A DNA stretch of 25,021 nt from Candidatus Omnitrophota bacterium (GTDB taxonomy: Bacteria > Ratteibacteria > UBA8468 > B48-G9 > DTJG01): positions 1-25,021 of the forward strand of contig JAMCZX010000003.1 in the NCBI GenBank assembly GCA_023485205.1, written 5' to 3'. The position numbers and the translations under genes were made by a program. Below are positions 9,457-18,490 of this stretch, in pieces. The stretch's first letter is position 1. Every line of letters starts with the position of its first letter. The notes under the pieces were generated by a model that was not told the origin of the DNA, ran no database searches, and saw nothing but the letters and a program-made list of their open reading frames with translations.

Positions 9457-10427
9457 GAAGTTATTAATTTTACCTCCCGGATAATATCATCAATCTGAGG
9501 AATTGCGATTTTTTCAAGCACAGGACTTTTAGGCATAGGAACATCTGCTCCTGCAATTCTTTTTATTGGAGCATCAAGATAATCAAAGCATTCTTCCATA
9601 ATTTTCATACCAACTTCTGCTCCTGTTCCTCCTGTTTTTGTATCTTCTTCCACAATAATAACCTTATTGGTTTTTTTTATGGATTTTTTAATTGTTTCCA
9701 TATCAAGAGGCAGTAGTGTTCTCAGATCAATTACTTCTACGTTTATTCCATCTTTTTCTAATATTTTTGCCGCTTCTAAAGAAAAAAGCATCATTCTTGA
9801 ATAAGATAAAATTGTTACATCTTTTCCTTCTTTTTTTATATCAGCAATGCCAATAGGTATTGTATATTCCTCTTCCGGAACAGGGCCTTTAATATTATAA
9901 AGCATTTTATGTTCAATAAATATAACAGGGTTATCATCTCTGATGGCACTTTTAAGAAGTCCTTTTGCATCATAAGAGGTGGAAGGCATAACAACTTTTA
10001 AACCAGGTATATGTAAAAGCCACGCTTCTAAACTTTGTGAGTGATGCGCTCCAAGGGACCTTCCTGTTCCTCCTTCTGTTCTTATGGTAAGAGGCACCTT
10101 TGTTTTTCCACCAAACATATATCTGATTTTTGCTGCCTGATTGGCTATTTGTTCCAGACATAGTGGAATAAAATCAATATACATTATTTCAACTACCGGC
10201 CTCATTCCTGTCATTGCAGCTCCTATACCAATACCTACTATTGCAGATTCAGAAATTGGCGTATCTTTTACCCTGTCATCACCAAATTTTTTCCATAAAT
10301 CAGCTGTAACCCCATAGGCTCCTCCATATATGGCGATATCTTCTCCGGCTGAAAATACAGTTGAATCCCTTTCCATTTCTTCTTTTAAAGCTTCATTAAG
10401 TGCCTGTCTATATGTAATTTCTCTCAT
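9453..10427 (-). CDS. 2-oxoacid (pyruvate/acetoin) dehydrogenase E1 component, beta subunit
   Basis: The E1 beta subunit helps bind thiamine diphosphate in the alpha2beta2 decarboxylase. The 324 residues from ATG 10427 (MREITYRQALNEALKEEM) match the usual 324-327 length. Signature segments are GEDIAIYGGAYGVT, TPISESAIVGIGIGAA, RPVVEIMYIDFI, the RTEGGTGRSLGAHHSQSLE loop and LDAPIKRIAGADVPMPKS. A TTG at 10460 in the same frame would overlap the preceding gene's stop and add eleven unconserved residues, so I reject it. Upstream bases give only a weak ribosome binding site. It is directly followed by E2. The required alpha subunit is not in this window, which is unusual because alpha and beta are normally adjacent. 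Confidence 0.93.
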   Translation of the reverse strand: MREITYRQALNEALKEEMERDSTVFSAGEDIAIYGGAYGVTADLWKKFGDDRVKDTPISESAIVGIGIGAAMTGMRPVVEIMYIDFIPLCLEQIANQAAKIRYMFGGKTKVPLTIRTEGGTGRSLGAHHSQSLEAWLLHIPGLKVVMPSTSYDAKGLLKSAIRDDNPVIFIEHKMLYNIKGPVPEEEYTIPIGIADIKKEGKDVTILSYSRMMLFSLEAAKILEKDGINVEVIDLRTLLPLDMETIKKSIKKTNKVIIVEEDTKTGGTGAEVGMKIMEECFDYLDAPIKRIAGADVPMPKSPVLEKIAIPQIDDIIREVKLITS

Positions 10428-10446
10428 GATTTCTTTGTTCCAAATT

Positions 10447-11082
10447 TCAATGTAATACAATTTGAATCATAGTTGAAATATCAGAGCGTGCCACTATTAA
10501 AAATAATGCTTTTAATATAAAAAGACTCTGGACCAAAAAAAGTGCCAGTGAAAAAACAGAAAAATGGTATAATATCGTCCTTTTTTTTGTATTTAAAAGC
10601 TTAAAAGGAAATATAAACGGTACGCTTTTTTTATAATTCAGATAACTTTCTCCAAATCTTAAAATTAACTCTTTTTCTTCATATAATTTAGCATATAAAA
10701 AAATAAATAATATAATTCCTATTGAAATAAATAAATAAGAGATATCCTTTAACAGAAAAGCAGAACCGACAAAAAGAAAACTATATCCTAAATACATTGG
10801 ATTTCTGCAATATTTATAAACTCCATTTATAATAAGATTTTCTGGTGGGAAATTAGGAAGCATTGTTCCTCTTTGATGGAGGGCTATAAAAGAGGTGATG
10901 GTAAAGAAAAATCCGGGGATTAAAAATATAATTCCTAAAATAAAATTTACTATCTCGTTATGAGGAAATATAAAAGATAAATTTTTACCTTTGGGTAAAT
11001 ATAAAAAAAAGAAAATAGGAATTATTATCCACTCCCAGATTACTCCTAAAGATACCAAAAAAAATAATTGAGTTTTTTTCAT
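10447..11082 (-). CDS. Isoprenylcysteine carboxyl methyltransferase-family (PEMT/ICMT-like) membrane protein
   Basis: A 211-residue integral membrane protein with about five hydrophobic segments. The diagnostic block is GVYKYCRNPMYLGY followed by a membrane helix and EEKELILRFGESYLNYKKSVP, the SAM-binding part of ICMT/PEMT-like methyltransferases. Bacterial members are often of unknown function; some methylate lipids or small molecules. I chose ATG 11082 (MKKTQLFFLVSLG); a TTG at 11103 would add seven charged residues. It is the first gene of the long minus-strand operon, 19 bases upstream of E1-beta. Nothing in the sequence links it mechanistically to the dehydrogenase complex. Confidence 0.8.
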   Translation of the reverse strand: MKKTQLFFLVSLGVIWEWIIIPIFFFLYLPKGKNLSFIFPHNEIVNFILGIIFLIPGFFFTITSFIALHQRGTMLPNFPPENLIINGVYKYCRNPMYLGYSFLFVGSAFLLKDISYLFISIGIILFIFLYAKLYEEKELILRFGESYLNYKKSVPFIFPFKLLNTKKRTILYHFSVFSLALFLVQSLFILKALFLIVARSDISTMIQIVLH

Positions 11083-11159
11083 TTTTTTATTTCTATATAT
11101 CAATCAACCCCGCAACCCCGTTTCAGTTATTAAACCGGAAAATTACCGAATCTATATAA

Positions 11160-11188
11160 ACCTTACAATATATTTCTATAAATGTCAA
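11160..11188 (-). promoter_or_regulatory. Candidate sigma-70 promoter of the methyltransferase-to-tsaD operon
   Basis: On the minus strand TTGACA (11188-11183), a 17-base spacer and TAAGGT (11165-11160) lie about 80 bases upstream of the operon's first ATG. The -35 box is perfect, the -10 box is poor (three of six). This is the only reasonable candidate I see in the divergent gap at 11104-11409, which otherwise holds no gene. Confidence 0.35.
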
Positions 11189-11339
11189 TTTTACTAACTC
11201 CTAATATTATATTCCGCCCTGATTTATTAATAGAACAGGTACGTCTTGCGCAAATAAAACTGTGCTTAGATAAAAAAATTCCATCATAGCACAAATAATT
11301 ATATAATAAGACAGATATTATTGGTTATAGAAAATATCC

Positions 11340-11368
11340 TTGAAATGAAAAGCAGACTTTGTTATAAT
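11340..11368 (+). promoter_or_regulatory. Sigma-70 promoter of zwf-pgl
   Basis: TTGAAA (11340-11345), a 17-base spacer and a perfect TATAAT (11363-11368) on the + strand, 41 bases upstream of the zwf start codon. Box match and spacing are both close to the housekeeping consensus, so strong constitutive transcription of zwf-pgl is expected. Confidence 0.75.
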
Positions 11369-11409
11369 GTAAACTTAAGACTCGTTCTTGGAATGATTTT
11401 CAGGAAATT

Positions 11410-12930
11410 ATGAATGAAAATACAGAAATAAAAGAGTTATTTTACGATGAGGAAGCAGTCAGCAAAGAATCTTTTGTAATGATTATCTTTGGTGGCGCAG
11501 GAGATTTGAGCAAAAGAAAAATTCTACCTGCTCTGTATCATCTTTACAAAGATAACAAGATTCCGGATGAATTTTCAATCCTCGGACTCGGCAGAACACT
11601 TATGACTGATGAAAAATACAGAGAAGTGGTGAAAGATTCTGTTTGTGAATATACAGGTGAAATTTGTGAAGAATCAGTCGGTAATGAATTTCTCAGACAT
11701 TTTTATTATCTACCCGGGGACGTAGGGAAAAAGGATTTTTACCAGACCCTTTTTACAATGGTGGATAGACTTCTTTTTCATGATTCCACAAACATAATTT
11801 TTTATCTTGCAGTGTCCCCTGTTCTTGTTCCTGAGATAATAAATAATCTTACCAATTATAATCTTAGTAAAGGTAAATATAATCTCAAGGTGATTCTTGA
11901 AAAACCATTTGGTGGGGATAAAAAATCAGCCATTGAATTAAATGAGATGCTTTTAAAGGTTTTTAATGAATACCAGATTTACAGAATAGACCATTACCTT
12001 GGTAAAGAAACCGTACAGAACATAATCTTCTTCAGGTTTGCCAATAGTATTTTTGAACCGCTGTGGAATAGAAACTATGTTGATAATATACAAATTACAG
12101 TGGCAGAGGATTTTGGCATAGAGGGCAGGGGTGCATTCTATGAAAAAACAGGTGTTGTCAGGGACATGGTTCAGAATCACATAATGCAGCTTATTGCACT
12201 TGTCGCAATGGAATCTCCGGCAGGATTTGACCCTGACCTGGTAAGAAATGAAAAAATTAAGGTGTTCGCTTCAATTCGGGTAATGGAAGAAAATCAGATT
12301 GAGAATTCTGTCATAATTGGACAGTATGGAAGCGGGAAAATAGGCAATAAGGAGATTATAGGATACAGACAGGAAAAAGGTGTGGCACTGGATTCAAATG
12401 TTCCAACATTTTTTGCGGCCAGGTTTTTCATTGATAACTGGAGATGGGCAGGTGTTCCTTTTTATGTTCGCACAGGAAAATCCCTTGCAAAACATATAAC
12501 GGAAATTTATGTAGAATTTAAACACCCTCCGCTCCAGATGTTTGGAAAAACATTTGACATCTCAGAGCCCAATGCATTTGTCCTGGAAATTCAACCACAG
12601 GAAAGCATTTCTCTTAGATTCAGTGTAAAGTATCCCTATCAGGTGAATAAACCATATCCGGTCAACATGGATTTTGATTACATGAAATCATTTAATCTGG
12701 CAGGTCATTTTCCTTATGAAAGACTTCTTATAGACTGTATGCGTGGAGACCTCACTCTTTTTGCACGCCAGGATGAGATAGTGGCAATGTGGACAGTCAT
12801 AGACCCAATAATAAAAGGTATTGAGAGGATTTCTGCCAGGAGTATAGACCTGTATTCGCCAGGGACATTTGGTCCTGAAAGAGCAGATAGACTGATAAAA
12901 ATGGATGGACGTGCATGGCACATAAAATAG
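11410..12930 (+). CDS. zwf: Glucose-6-phosphate 1-dehydrogenase
   Basis: Zwf oxidises glucose 6-phosphate to 6-phosphogluconolactone, making NADPH as entry to the oxidative pentose phosphate pathway. The 506-residue protein has the NADP-binding [16 protein letters not shown] (residues about 28-43), the [10 protein letters not shown] segment and the active-site RIDHYLGKE (about 192-200, with catalytic His). Near the C-terminus it has VPFYVRTGK and the closing GPERADRLI. Length matches the family. ATG at 11410 follows CAGGAAATT, a reasonable ribosome binding site. The stop lies 16 bases inside the start of pgl, so the two are co-translated. A good promoter lies upstream. The gene seems slightly richer in GC than the glycan genes further right. 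Confidence 0.97.
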   Translation: MNENTEIKELFYDEEAVSKESFVMIIFGGAGDLSKRKILPALYHLYKDNKIPDEFSILGLGRTLMTDEKYREVVKDSVCEYTGEICEESVGNEFLRHFYYLPGDVGKKDFYQTLFTMVDRLLFHDSTNIIFYLAVSPVLVPEIINNLTNYNLSKGKYNLKVILEKPFGGDKKSAIELNEMLLKVFNEYQIYRIDHYLGKETVQNIIFFRFANSIFEPLWNRNYVDNIQITVAEDFGIEGRGAFYEKTGVVRDMVQNHIMQLIALVAMESPAGFDPDLVRNEKIKVFASIRVMEENQIENSVIIGQYGSGKIGNKEIIGYRQEKGVALDSNVPTFFAARFFIDNWRWAGVPFYVRTGKSLAKHITEIYVEFKHPPLQMFGKTFDISEPNAFVLEIQPQESISLRFSVKYPYQVNKPYPVNMDFDYMKSFNLAGHFPYERLLIDCMRGDLTLFARQDEIVAMWTVIDPIIKGIERISARSIDLYSPGTFGPERADRLIKMDGRAWHIK

Positions 12931-13667
12931 CAACAGATAGAAAATTATTTGTTTTTGATACAATGGATGAGATGGATGATTTTGCAGTTAATATATGGAA
13001 TAAAATCAGGGAAGAGTCTATTGCAGAAAAAGGAATCTTTACAATTGCACTTTCAGGAGGCCAAACACCTGTCCCTTTTTACAGAAAACTCGGGGAATCC
13101 GTTAATCCTGGTCTCTGGAATAAAACGTATATATTCTTTGTTGATGAAAGATTTGTCAGTCATTCCAGCAAATACAGTAATTACAAAACCCTAAAGGAAA
13201 ATCTTTTCCTCATAATAAAAAAATCTGCTGGAGGTATCAATCCTGTGCCTACCGGAGAAACAACACCGCAAAAAGCTGCAGAAAAATATGAAAAGATATT
13301 AAAGAGTTTTTTCAGACTTTCAGACAAAAAATTTCCTGAATTTGATCTTATTTTACTCGGAATGGGAAAAGATGGTCATACCGCCTCATTGTTTCCAGGA
13401 AGTAACTCTCTTAAAGAAAAAAAACATCTTGTAATCGCAACACGGAAAAAAGGGGATGCCATTGTTGAAAGAATTTCTCTTACCCTTCCGGTAATAAATA
13501 ATAGTAAAAATATTATATTTCTTGTTACAGGGGAGGAAAAAGCAAAAACCCTTAAAAAGGTGATTGAAAACCCAAAATGTAACCTGCCATCATCTTTTGT
13601 CAAGCCGGTAAACGGTATTATTTATTTTCTTGTTGACAGACAAGCCGCTTCTTTATTTATAGAATAA
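12915..13667 (+). CDS. pgl: 6-phosphogluconolactonase (DevB/Pgl)
   Basis: Pgl hydrolyses the lactone made by Zwf to 6-phosphogluconate. The 250-residue protein shows the family blocks [34 protein letters not shown] and VTGEEKA, close to the usual 230-260 residues. ATG at 12915 lies inside the end of zwf (16-base overlap), so coupling is likely. 6-phosphogluconate dehydrogenase (gnd) and Entner-Doudoroff genes are absent from the window. The stop at 13665-13667 is one base from the stop of convergent tpx, with no room for a terminator. Confidence 0.95.
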   Translation: MAHKIATDRKLFVFDTMDEMDDFAVNIWNKIREESIAEKGIFTIALSGGQTPVPFYRKLGESVNPGLWNKTYIFFVDERFVSHSSKYSNYKTLKENLFLIIKKSAGGINPVPTGETTPQKAAEKYEKILKSFFRLSDKKFPEFDLILLGMGKDGHTASLFPGSNSLKEKKHLVIATRKKGDAIVERISLTLPVINNSKNIIFLVTGEEKAKTLKKVIENPKCNLPSSFVKPVNGIIYFLVDRQAASLFIE

Positions 13668-13668
13668 A

Positions 13669-14169
13669 TTATTTCAATGCATTTAACACTTCTTCATAAT
13701 CTGGTTCCTTACCTATTTCCGGAACCAATTGTTTATAAATAATTTTAGATTCTTTATTTATAATAAAAACAGCTCTTGCTATTAATCCTTTTAATACACC
13801 ATCCCCAATAATCACTCCATATTTTTCCATATCTCTATATCTGAAATCAGATAATACAGAAATATTCTTTACATTAAAACTTTCACAGAATCTATCCTGG
13901 GCAAAAGGTAAATCCATAGATATTACATTAACATCTATATCTTTAAATGTTGATAATAGCTCATTAAATTTTTTTGTTTCAATCTGGCAGACTGAGGTAT
14001 CTAATGAGGGGACAGTAATTATTAATTGAACCTTTTCATTTTTGCCGCCCACTTTTTTTTCTTTCAGGCTTTTATCTACAACTATAATTTCACAGGCATT
14101 ATCTCCGATATTTAATATTGGTCCTACCAGGGATATTTTATTCCCTTTAAACAAAACTGTTTCAGTCAT
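13669..14169 (-). CDS. tpx: Thiol peroxidase (Tpx-type, atypical 2-Cys peroxiredoxin)
   Basis: Tpx reduces hydroperoxides with electrons from thioredoxin. The 166-residue protein has the peroxidatic Cys61 in PSLDTSVCQIET (with Thr58) and the resolving Cys95 in FAQDRFCESF. It closes with the family's IARAVFIINKESKI segment. Length is normal. An upstream GGAGG precedes the ATG at a proper distance. The gene follows rfbC by 41 bases and may be the last gene of that transcript, though function gives no link. A thioredoxin gene at the right of the window could supply electrons. Confidence 0.95.
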   Translation of the reverse strand: MTETVLFKGNKISLVGPILNIGDNACEIIVVDKSLKEKKVGGKNEKVQLIITVPSLDTSVCQIETKKFNELLSTFKDIDVNVISMDLPFAQDRFCESFNVKNISVLSDFRYRDMEKYGVIIGDGVLKGLIARAVFIINKESKIIYKQLVPEIGKEPDYEEVLNALK

Positions 14170-14210
14170 TTTATGCCTCCTATTTAGAATTATTTTATTA
14201 TTTTTTCCCT

Positions 14211-14747
14211 CTAAATATTTTTTAACATGGATAGTTTTGAATCTTTTGATGACACAATAGCATTATTATCAGGCCATTTAATATTAATATCAGGATCATT
14301 CCATATAATACCAGCCTCAAATTGTGGCATATATTCACAGGAGGTTTTATATTGTACTCCAGCAGTATCACTTAATGTTAAAAATCCATGGGCAAATCCT
14401 GTAGGGATATACAGCATATAATGATTATTTTCAGATAAAATAATACTAATCCATTTACCATAAGTCGGAGAATTTTTTTTGATATCAACCGCAACATCAA
14501 AGATTTCACCTTTTATACATTTTATAATTTTAGCCTGGGAATAAGGTTCTTTTTGAAAATGCAGTCCTCGTAAAACCCCTTTTATAGAATAAGAATAATT
14601 ATCCTGAATAAATTCTTCTTTTATTCCATTCTTTTCAAAATCAGACTTTTTATAAATTTCCATAAAAAATCCACGGTCATCCTTAAAAATTTTTGGAACA
14701 ATCAAAATAATTTCTGGGATTTGCATTTTTATAAATTCAAATGGCAT
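14211..14747 (-). CDS. rfbC: dTDP-4-dehydrorhamnose 3,5-epimerase
   Basis: RfbC epimerises dTDP-4-keto-6-deoxyglucose at C3 and C5 on the path to dTDP-L-rhamnose. The 178-residue cupin protein has DDRGFFMEIYKKSDF, the substrate-binding SIKGVLRGLHFQ (catalytic His), FDVAVDIKKNSPTYGKW, YIPTGFAHGFLTLSD and YKTSCEYMPQFEAGIIWNDP. All are diagnostic and the length is typical. Its ATG overlaps the rfbB stop by one base (TAATG). It is the last of the four rhamnose genes. Confidence 0.96.
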   Translation of the reverse strand: MPFEFIKMQIPEIILIVPKIFKDDRGFFMEIYKKSDFEKNGIKEEFIQDNYSYSIKGVLRGLHFQKEPYSQAKIIKCIKGEIFDVAVDIKKNSPTYGKWISIILSENNHYMLYIPTGFAHGFLTLSDTAGVQYKTSCEYMPQFEAGIIWNDPDINIKWPDNNAIVSSKDSKLSMLKNI

Positions 14748-15814
14748 TATCTTCTCCTATAATTTTTATCTATCCATTCTTTATATTTCCCTGTTGTTAT
14801 GGTTTTAATCCAATCCATGTTATTTAGATACCATTTAATAGTTTGTTTTAATCCTTCTTCAAACGAAATCAATGGTTCCCAGCCAATATCTTTTTTAATT
14901 TTATCGCAATTAATTGCATATCTTCTATCATGTCCTGGCCTGTCTTTAATAAAAGTAATAAGTTTTTTATAATAATCTTTATCTTTCCCTGTTTCTTTTG
15001 CAATAATTTCACAAATTTTATTTACAAGCCTTATATTTTTCCATTCATTTTCTCCTCCAATATTATAGGTTTGTCCTATCTTACCTTTTTCCAATATACT
15101 GATAATTGCTCTATTATGGTCATCAACATAAATCCAATCCCTGATATTTTTTCCATCCCCATAAACAGGCAATGGTTTTTCCTCTATTATATTTAATATT
15201 GTAAGAGGGATTAATTTTTCAGGGAATTGGTATGGTCCATAATTATTGGAACAGTTTGATAATGTTACAGGTAGATTATAGGTGTAATAATATGCTCTAA
15301 CCAGATGGTCTGCTGAGGCTTTACTGGCAGAATATGGACTTGCTGGTATATAAGGACTTGTTTCATAAAAATATCCTTTTGGGCCTAAAGAACCATATAC
15401 TTCATCTGTGCTGATATGGTGAAATCTTTTGTTTTCTGTTTTATTCCAATATAAACGAGCGCATTCTAAAAGAGTAAATGTTCCCAGAATATTTGTCTGA
15501 ATAAAATCTTTTGGTCCATAAATTGAACGGTCAACATGACTCTCAGCTGCAAAATGAACTACAGCATCAATCTGGTATTTTTTAAAAATTTCTTTTATTT
15601 TTTCATAGTCACAGATATCCGCATATTCAAAAAAATATCTTTTACCCCCAAAGAATTCTTCAATATCTTTGAGATTCAAAATATTTCCGGCGTATGTAAG
15701 TTTATCAACATTTATAATTATGCCATTGAACTCTTTCTGATGAAGAATAAGTCTTATAAAATTAGAGCCAATAAAACCTGCTCCTCCGGTTACCAGAATA
15801 TTTTTAAAATCCAT
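14747..15814 (-). CDS. rfbB: dTDP-glucose 4,6-dehydratase
   Basis: RfbB converts dTDP-glucose to dTDP-4-keto-6-deoxyglucose. This 355-residue extended short-chain dehydrogenase begins with the NAD-binding GGAGFIGSNF (10-19). It contains AESHVDRSI, the active-site ISTDEVYGSLG, the catalytic YSASKASADH, NCSNNYGPYQFPEKLIP, GDGKNIRDWIYVDDH and DRPGHDRRYAI. Length and motifs are typical. The start overlaps the end of rfbD by 11 bases, and its own stop overlaps rfbC by one. Confidence 0.97.
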   Translation of the reverse strand: MDFKNILVTGGAGFIGSNFIRLILHQKEFNGIIINVDKLTYAGNILNLKDIEEFFGGKRYFFEYADICDYEKIKEIFKKYQIDAVVHFAAESHVDRSIYGPKDFIQTNILGTFTLLECARLYWNKTENKRFHHISTDEVYGSLGPKGYFYETSPYIPASPYSASKASADHLVRAYYYTYNLPVTLSNCSNNYGPYQFPEKLIPLTILNIIEEKPLPVYGDGKNIRDWIYVDDHNRAIISILEKGKIGQTYNIGGENEWKNIRLVNKICEIIAKETGKDKDYYKKLITFIKDRPGHDRRYAINCDKIKKDIGWEPLISFEEGLKQTIKWYLNNMDWIKTITTGKYKEWIDKNYRRR

Positions 15815-16688
15815 TACTATTTCCTTTTTCTAAAATTTTATTGAAAAAATTCTCTAAATTATGTTGCCAGTCATTAATCCTAAATTTCAATTCTTTTTTA
15901 ACTTTGAAAGTATTAAAACAGGAATTTAAAGGTCTTCTGGCAAGAGTAGGGTACTGATAAGAAAAAATGGGATTTATCTGAATATCATCATTTATTAATC
16001 TATATTTTATACCATATTCTTTTATTGCAATTGCAAACTGATACCATGAAATTTGTCCATTATCCTGATATAGATAAACTCCAAAATTATCAGAATTATT
16101 TTTTATCATTTGAATTATATTTTCAGATAGATTATAGGTATAAGTAGTAGCGCCAATCTGGTCACTAACAATAGTTAAAGAGTTTTTTTCTTTCATTAAT
16201 TTAAGCATTGTCCAAACAAAATTTTTCCCATAAATCCCATATAACCAGCTGATTCTGAAAATAAAATATTTTTTTATTTTAGATATAATTTCTTTTTCTC
16301 CCTGTAATTTTGTTTTTCCATATACAGATAAAGGATTTGTTTTATCTGTTTCCTGATAAGGTTCATTTTTTTTACCATCAAAAACATAATCAGTTGAAAA
16401 ATGAATTAGTTTACATTCAATTTCATTTGCCAATTGTGCTAAATTAAGAGGTCCTTCAACATTTATCTTATACGCTATAGATTCTTCCTGTTCTGCTTTA
16501 TCTACAGCAGTATAGGCTGCACAATTTATAATCCAGTCAATATGTTTGTTTATACTGAATTTTTTTATTTGTTCATAATCTGTTATATCTATATCTATAT
16601 CACTTGAAACAAATTCAAGATTTTCTTTTTTAAGCATTTCATGTATTTCTTTACCAAGCATACCTTTACTGCCAATAAGCCATATCAT
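15804..16688 (-). CDS. rfbD: dTDP-4-dehydrorhamnose reductase
   Basis: RfbD reduces dTDP-4-keto-L-rhamnose with NAD(P)H, the final step to dTDP-L-rhamnose. The 294-residue protein has the N-terminal [10 protein letters not shown] nucleotide-binding loop, [31 protein letters not shown], the catalytic [18 protein letters not shown] and the C-terminal [17 protein letters not shown]. All match the family and the length is normal. It overlaps rfbA by four bases (ATGA) and rfbB by 11. Confidence 0.96.
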   Translation of the reverse strand: MIWLIGSKGMLGKEIHEMLKKENLEFVSSDIDIDITDYEQIKKFSINKHIDWIINCAAYTAVDKAEQEESIAYKINVEGPLNLAQLANEIECKLIHFSTDYVFDGKKNEPYQETDKTNPLSVYGKTKLQGEKEIISKIKKYFIFRISWLYGIYGKNFVWTMLKLMKEKNSLTIVSDQIGATTYTYNLSENIIQMIKNNSDNFGVYLYQDNGQISWYQFAIAIKEYGIKYRLINDDIQINPIFSYQYPTLARRPLNSCFNTFKVKKELKFRINDWQHNLENFFNKILEKGNSNGF

Positions 16689-17569
16689 TTTTGTTCCTCT
16701 TCTAATATGTGTGTTAAATATTTTCCATATCCGCTTTTATTTAAAAGTTCTATAATTTTCATAAGATGTGCCTTATCAATCCATCCATTTTTATATGCAA
16801 TCTCTTCTATACAGGCAATTTTCAGACCCTGCCTTTTTTCTACCACCTCAACAAAATTACTTGCTTCAAGTAAACTATCATAGGTTCCCATATCAAGCCA
16901 CGCAAAACCTCTTCCTATAATTTCCACAGATAATTTATTCTTTTTCAAATATTCCTGATTAACAGATGTTATTTCCATCTCATTTCTCCAGGAAGGTTTT
17001 ATATTCTTTGCTATTTCAATTACTTTATTGTCATAAAAATATAAACCTACCACTGCATAATTGCTTTTTGGATTTTTAGGTTTTTCTTCAATACTAATAA
17101 CCTTGCGGTTATTATCAAACTCAATAACTCCATATCTTTCAGGGTCCTTAACATAATATCCATATACAATTCCTACTCCTGATTTTTCTATCTTTTTAAC
17201 ACTATTCTGGAGCATTTCTGTTAGCCCATGGCCAAAGAAAATGTTATCTCCTAATATAAGGCATACAGAACTATTGCCAATGAATTTTTCTCCAATAATA
17301 AATGACTGGGCAATTCCCTGGGGTTTTGGTTGAATAGAATAATGAATATTTATGCCTAAATAATTACCATTTCCAAATAAGTTCTCAAATTTTGTAATAT
17401 CCTCTGGTGTGGAAATTATTAAAATATCTCTTATACCTGCAAGCATAAGAATAGAAAGAGGGTAATAAATCATGGGTTTATCGTATACGGGTAATAGCTG
17501 TTTACATGTGACACGGGTAAGCGGATATAACCTTGTTCCGGAACCACCTGCTAAAATTATTCCTTTCAT
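16685..17569 (-). CDS. rfbA: Glucose-1-phosphate thymidylyltransferase
   Basis: RfbA joins glucose 1-phosphate and dTTP to give dTDP-glucose. The 294-residue protein begins with the nucleotide-binding [13 protein letters not shown] and contains [66 protein letters not shown] and [19 protein letters not shown], all hallmarks of RmlA. Length is standard. It opens the rfbA-D-B-C set, 27 bases after the putative toxin gene. There is no visible terminator or promoter between them, so read-through from the toxin-antitoxin transcript is possible. Confidence 0.97.
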   Translation of the reverse strand: MKGIILAGGSGTRLYPLTRVTCKQLLPVYDKPMIYYPLSILMLAGIRDILIISTPEDITKFENLFGNGNYLGINIHYSIQPKPQGIAQSFIIGEKFIGNSSVCLILGDNIFFGHGLTEMLQNSVKKIEKSGVGIVYGYYVKDPERYGVIEFDNNRKVISIEEKPKNPKSNYAVVGLYFYDNKVIEIAKNIKPSWRNEMEITSVNQEYLKKNKLSVEIIGRGFAWLDMGTYDSLLEASNFVEVVEKRQGLKIACIEEIAYKNGWIDKAHLMKIIELLNKSGYGKYLTHILEEEQK

Positions 17570-17596
17570 TTTATTATTTTAATCCATAATATAATT

Positions 17597-18160
17597 TTAT
17601 AAAAAACTTTTAGATAATATTTCCTTTGTTTTTTTATCTAAGCCTGCATAATCCGTGAAATTTAGAACATCTCCAGTATATAACTCAAAACTTTGATTAA
17701 GAAATTTCGTTTCAAAATCTTTTTTAATTTTTATTTTATTCCATTTGTATTTATCAAATAAAAAAGCGATATCAAATGGGTCTTTTATATCTATTCTTCT
17801 TCCTGCTACATAAATTTTATTTAAAAATATATCATAATCTGATGATATTTTAATTTCCTGGTATTTTTCAATCTTATTAATATTTTTAAATGGGAAAAAA
17901 ACAAAAGAAATTTTTATATTATCTATAAAAAAATCTATATTATCTACCCCTTTTTCTTCATTTTCTATTGTCAAAAATTTTCTTATTTTATATGAAAGAT
18001 TATTAAATGAAAATGGTTTTTCATTAAAAAAATCAAGATCATATCTGATTCTATGCTGATATTTAAACATTAATGCTGTTCCACCGGCAAGATAAAATTT
18101 GGGGAATTTATTTTGTATTTTTTGTGCCATAAAAAACATTTTTTTAATATTATTTTTCAT
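17597..18160 (-). CDS. AbiEii/AbiGii-like nucleotidyltransferase, putative toxin
   Basis: This 187-residue protein has the minimal nucleotidyltransferase core: LAGGTALMFKYQ (Gly26-Gly27) followed by YDLDFF (Asp41 and Asp43). Further on are ISFVFFPF and IYVAGRRIDIKDPFDIAFLF, which fit the AbiEii/AbiGii toxin family. AbiEii proteins act in the cytoplasm, and studied members transfer nucleotides to target RNA or protein and block growth until an antitoxin relieves them. The usual third acidic position falls in the hydrophobic strand KISFVFFPF, as I recall for a sub-branch of the family, so activity is not certain. It overlaps the small upstream gene by 11 bases, the arrangement of toxin-antitoxin pairs. 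Base composition is very AT-rich. Confidence 0.82.
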   Translation of the reverse strand: MKNNIKKMFFMAQKIQNKFPKFYLAGGTALMFKYQHRIRYDLDFFNEKPFSFNNLSYKIRKFLTIENEEKGVDNIDFFIDNIKISFVFFPFKNINKIEKYQEIKISSDYDIFLNKIYVAGRRIDIKDPFDIAFLFDKYKWNKIKIKKDFETKFLNQSFELYTGDVLNFTDYAGLDKKTKEILSKSFL

Positions 18161-18431
18161 ACCAGTATTTAATCCAGAATTTCACACCTCTTTTAATGTC
18201 AGGATATTTTAAGGAAATAGTATAAGTTTCTTCAGGATATTTTTGAAAAATCCATTTTATATCATTATAATTACCATAAGTTAAAATTCTTTGTATTAGT
18301 TTTTCTAAAATAATTTTTTTGTCTTTTGGATGTTTATCCCAAATGAATTTTTGATATTTAGCGGGGATTATAATTTTTTTAGTATAGGTTATTGGTAATC
18401 TTTTAAATTCATTAAGAATTTTTGTTTCCAT
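18150..18431 (-). CDS. Small DUF6922-like protein, putative antitoxin of the AbiEii-like toxin
   Basis: A 93-residue, soluble, basic protein. The central stretch KFIWDKHPKDKK, then LIQRILTYGNYNDIKWIFQKY, then KFWIKYW, resembles from memory the DUF6922-type pattern (FWD, ERVLEYG, DIKWLF, FW). Proteins of that kind are often found directly upstream of AbiEii/AbiGii nucleotidyltransferases, which is exactly the arrangement here. I infer an antitoxin role from position and pattern only. A candidate extended -10 promoter lies about 44 bases upstream of its ATG. The family name should be confirmed by profile search. Confidence 0.68.
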   Translation of the reverse strand: METKILNEFKRLPITYTKKIIIPAKYQKFIWDKHPKDKKIILEKLIQRILTYGNYNDIKWIFQKYPEETYTISLKYPDIKRGVKFWIKYWYEK

Positions 18432-18474
18432 TTATCTTTTCACTATAATAATAAAATTGTTTTTATATTGCTTT

Positions 18475-18483
18475 ATTATATCA
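18475..18483 (-). promoter_or_regulatory. Candidate extended -10 promoter of the toxin-antitoxin pair
   Basis: TGATATAAT on the minus strand (18483-18475) is a TGn extended -10 with a perfect TATAAT. It lies 44 bases upstream of the 93-residue gene and eight bases beyond the TauE stop. No convincing -35 box is at 16-18 bases, as is allowed for extended -10 promoters. The same nonamer recurs at 20505-20497 and 24333-24325. Confidence 0.45.
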
Positions 18484-18490
18484 TAAAAAT

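Noticed and set aside
13376..13603. Minus-strand frame of 75 codons within pgl
   Set aside because: It is the antisense shadow of a conserved lactonase, with no ribosome binding site.
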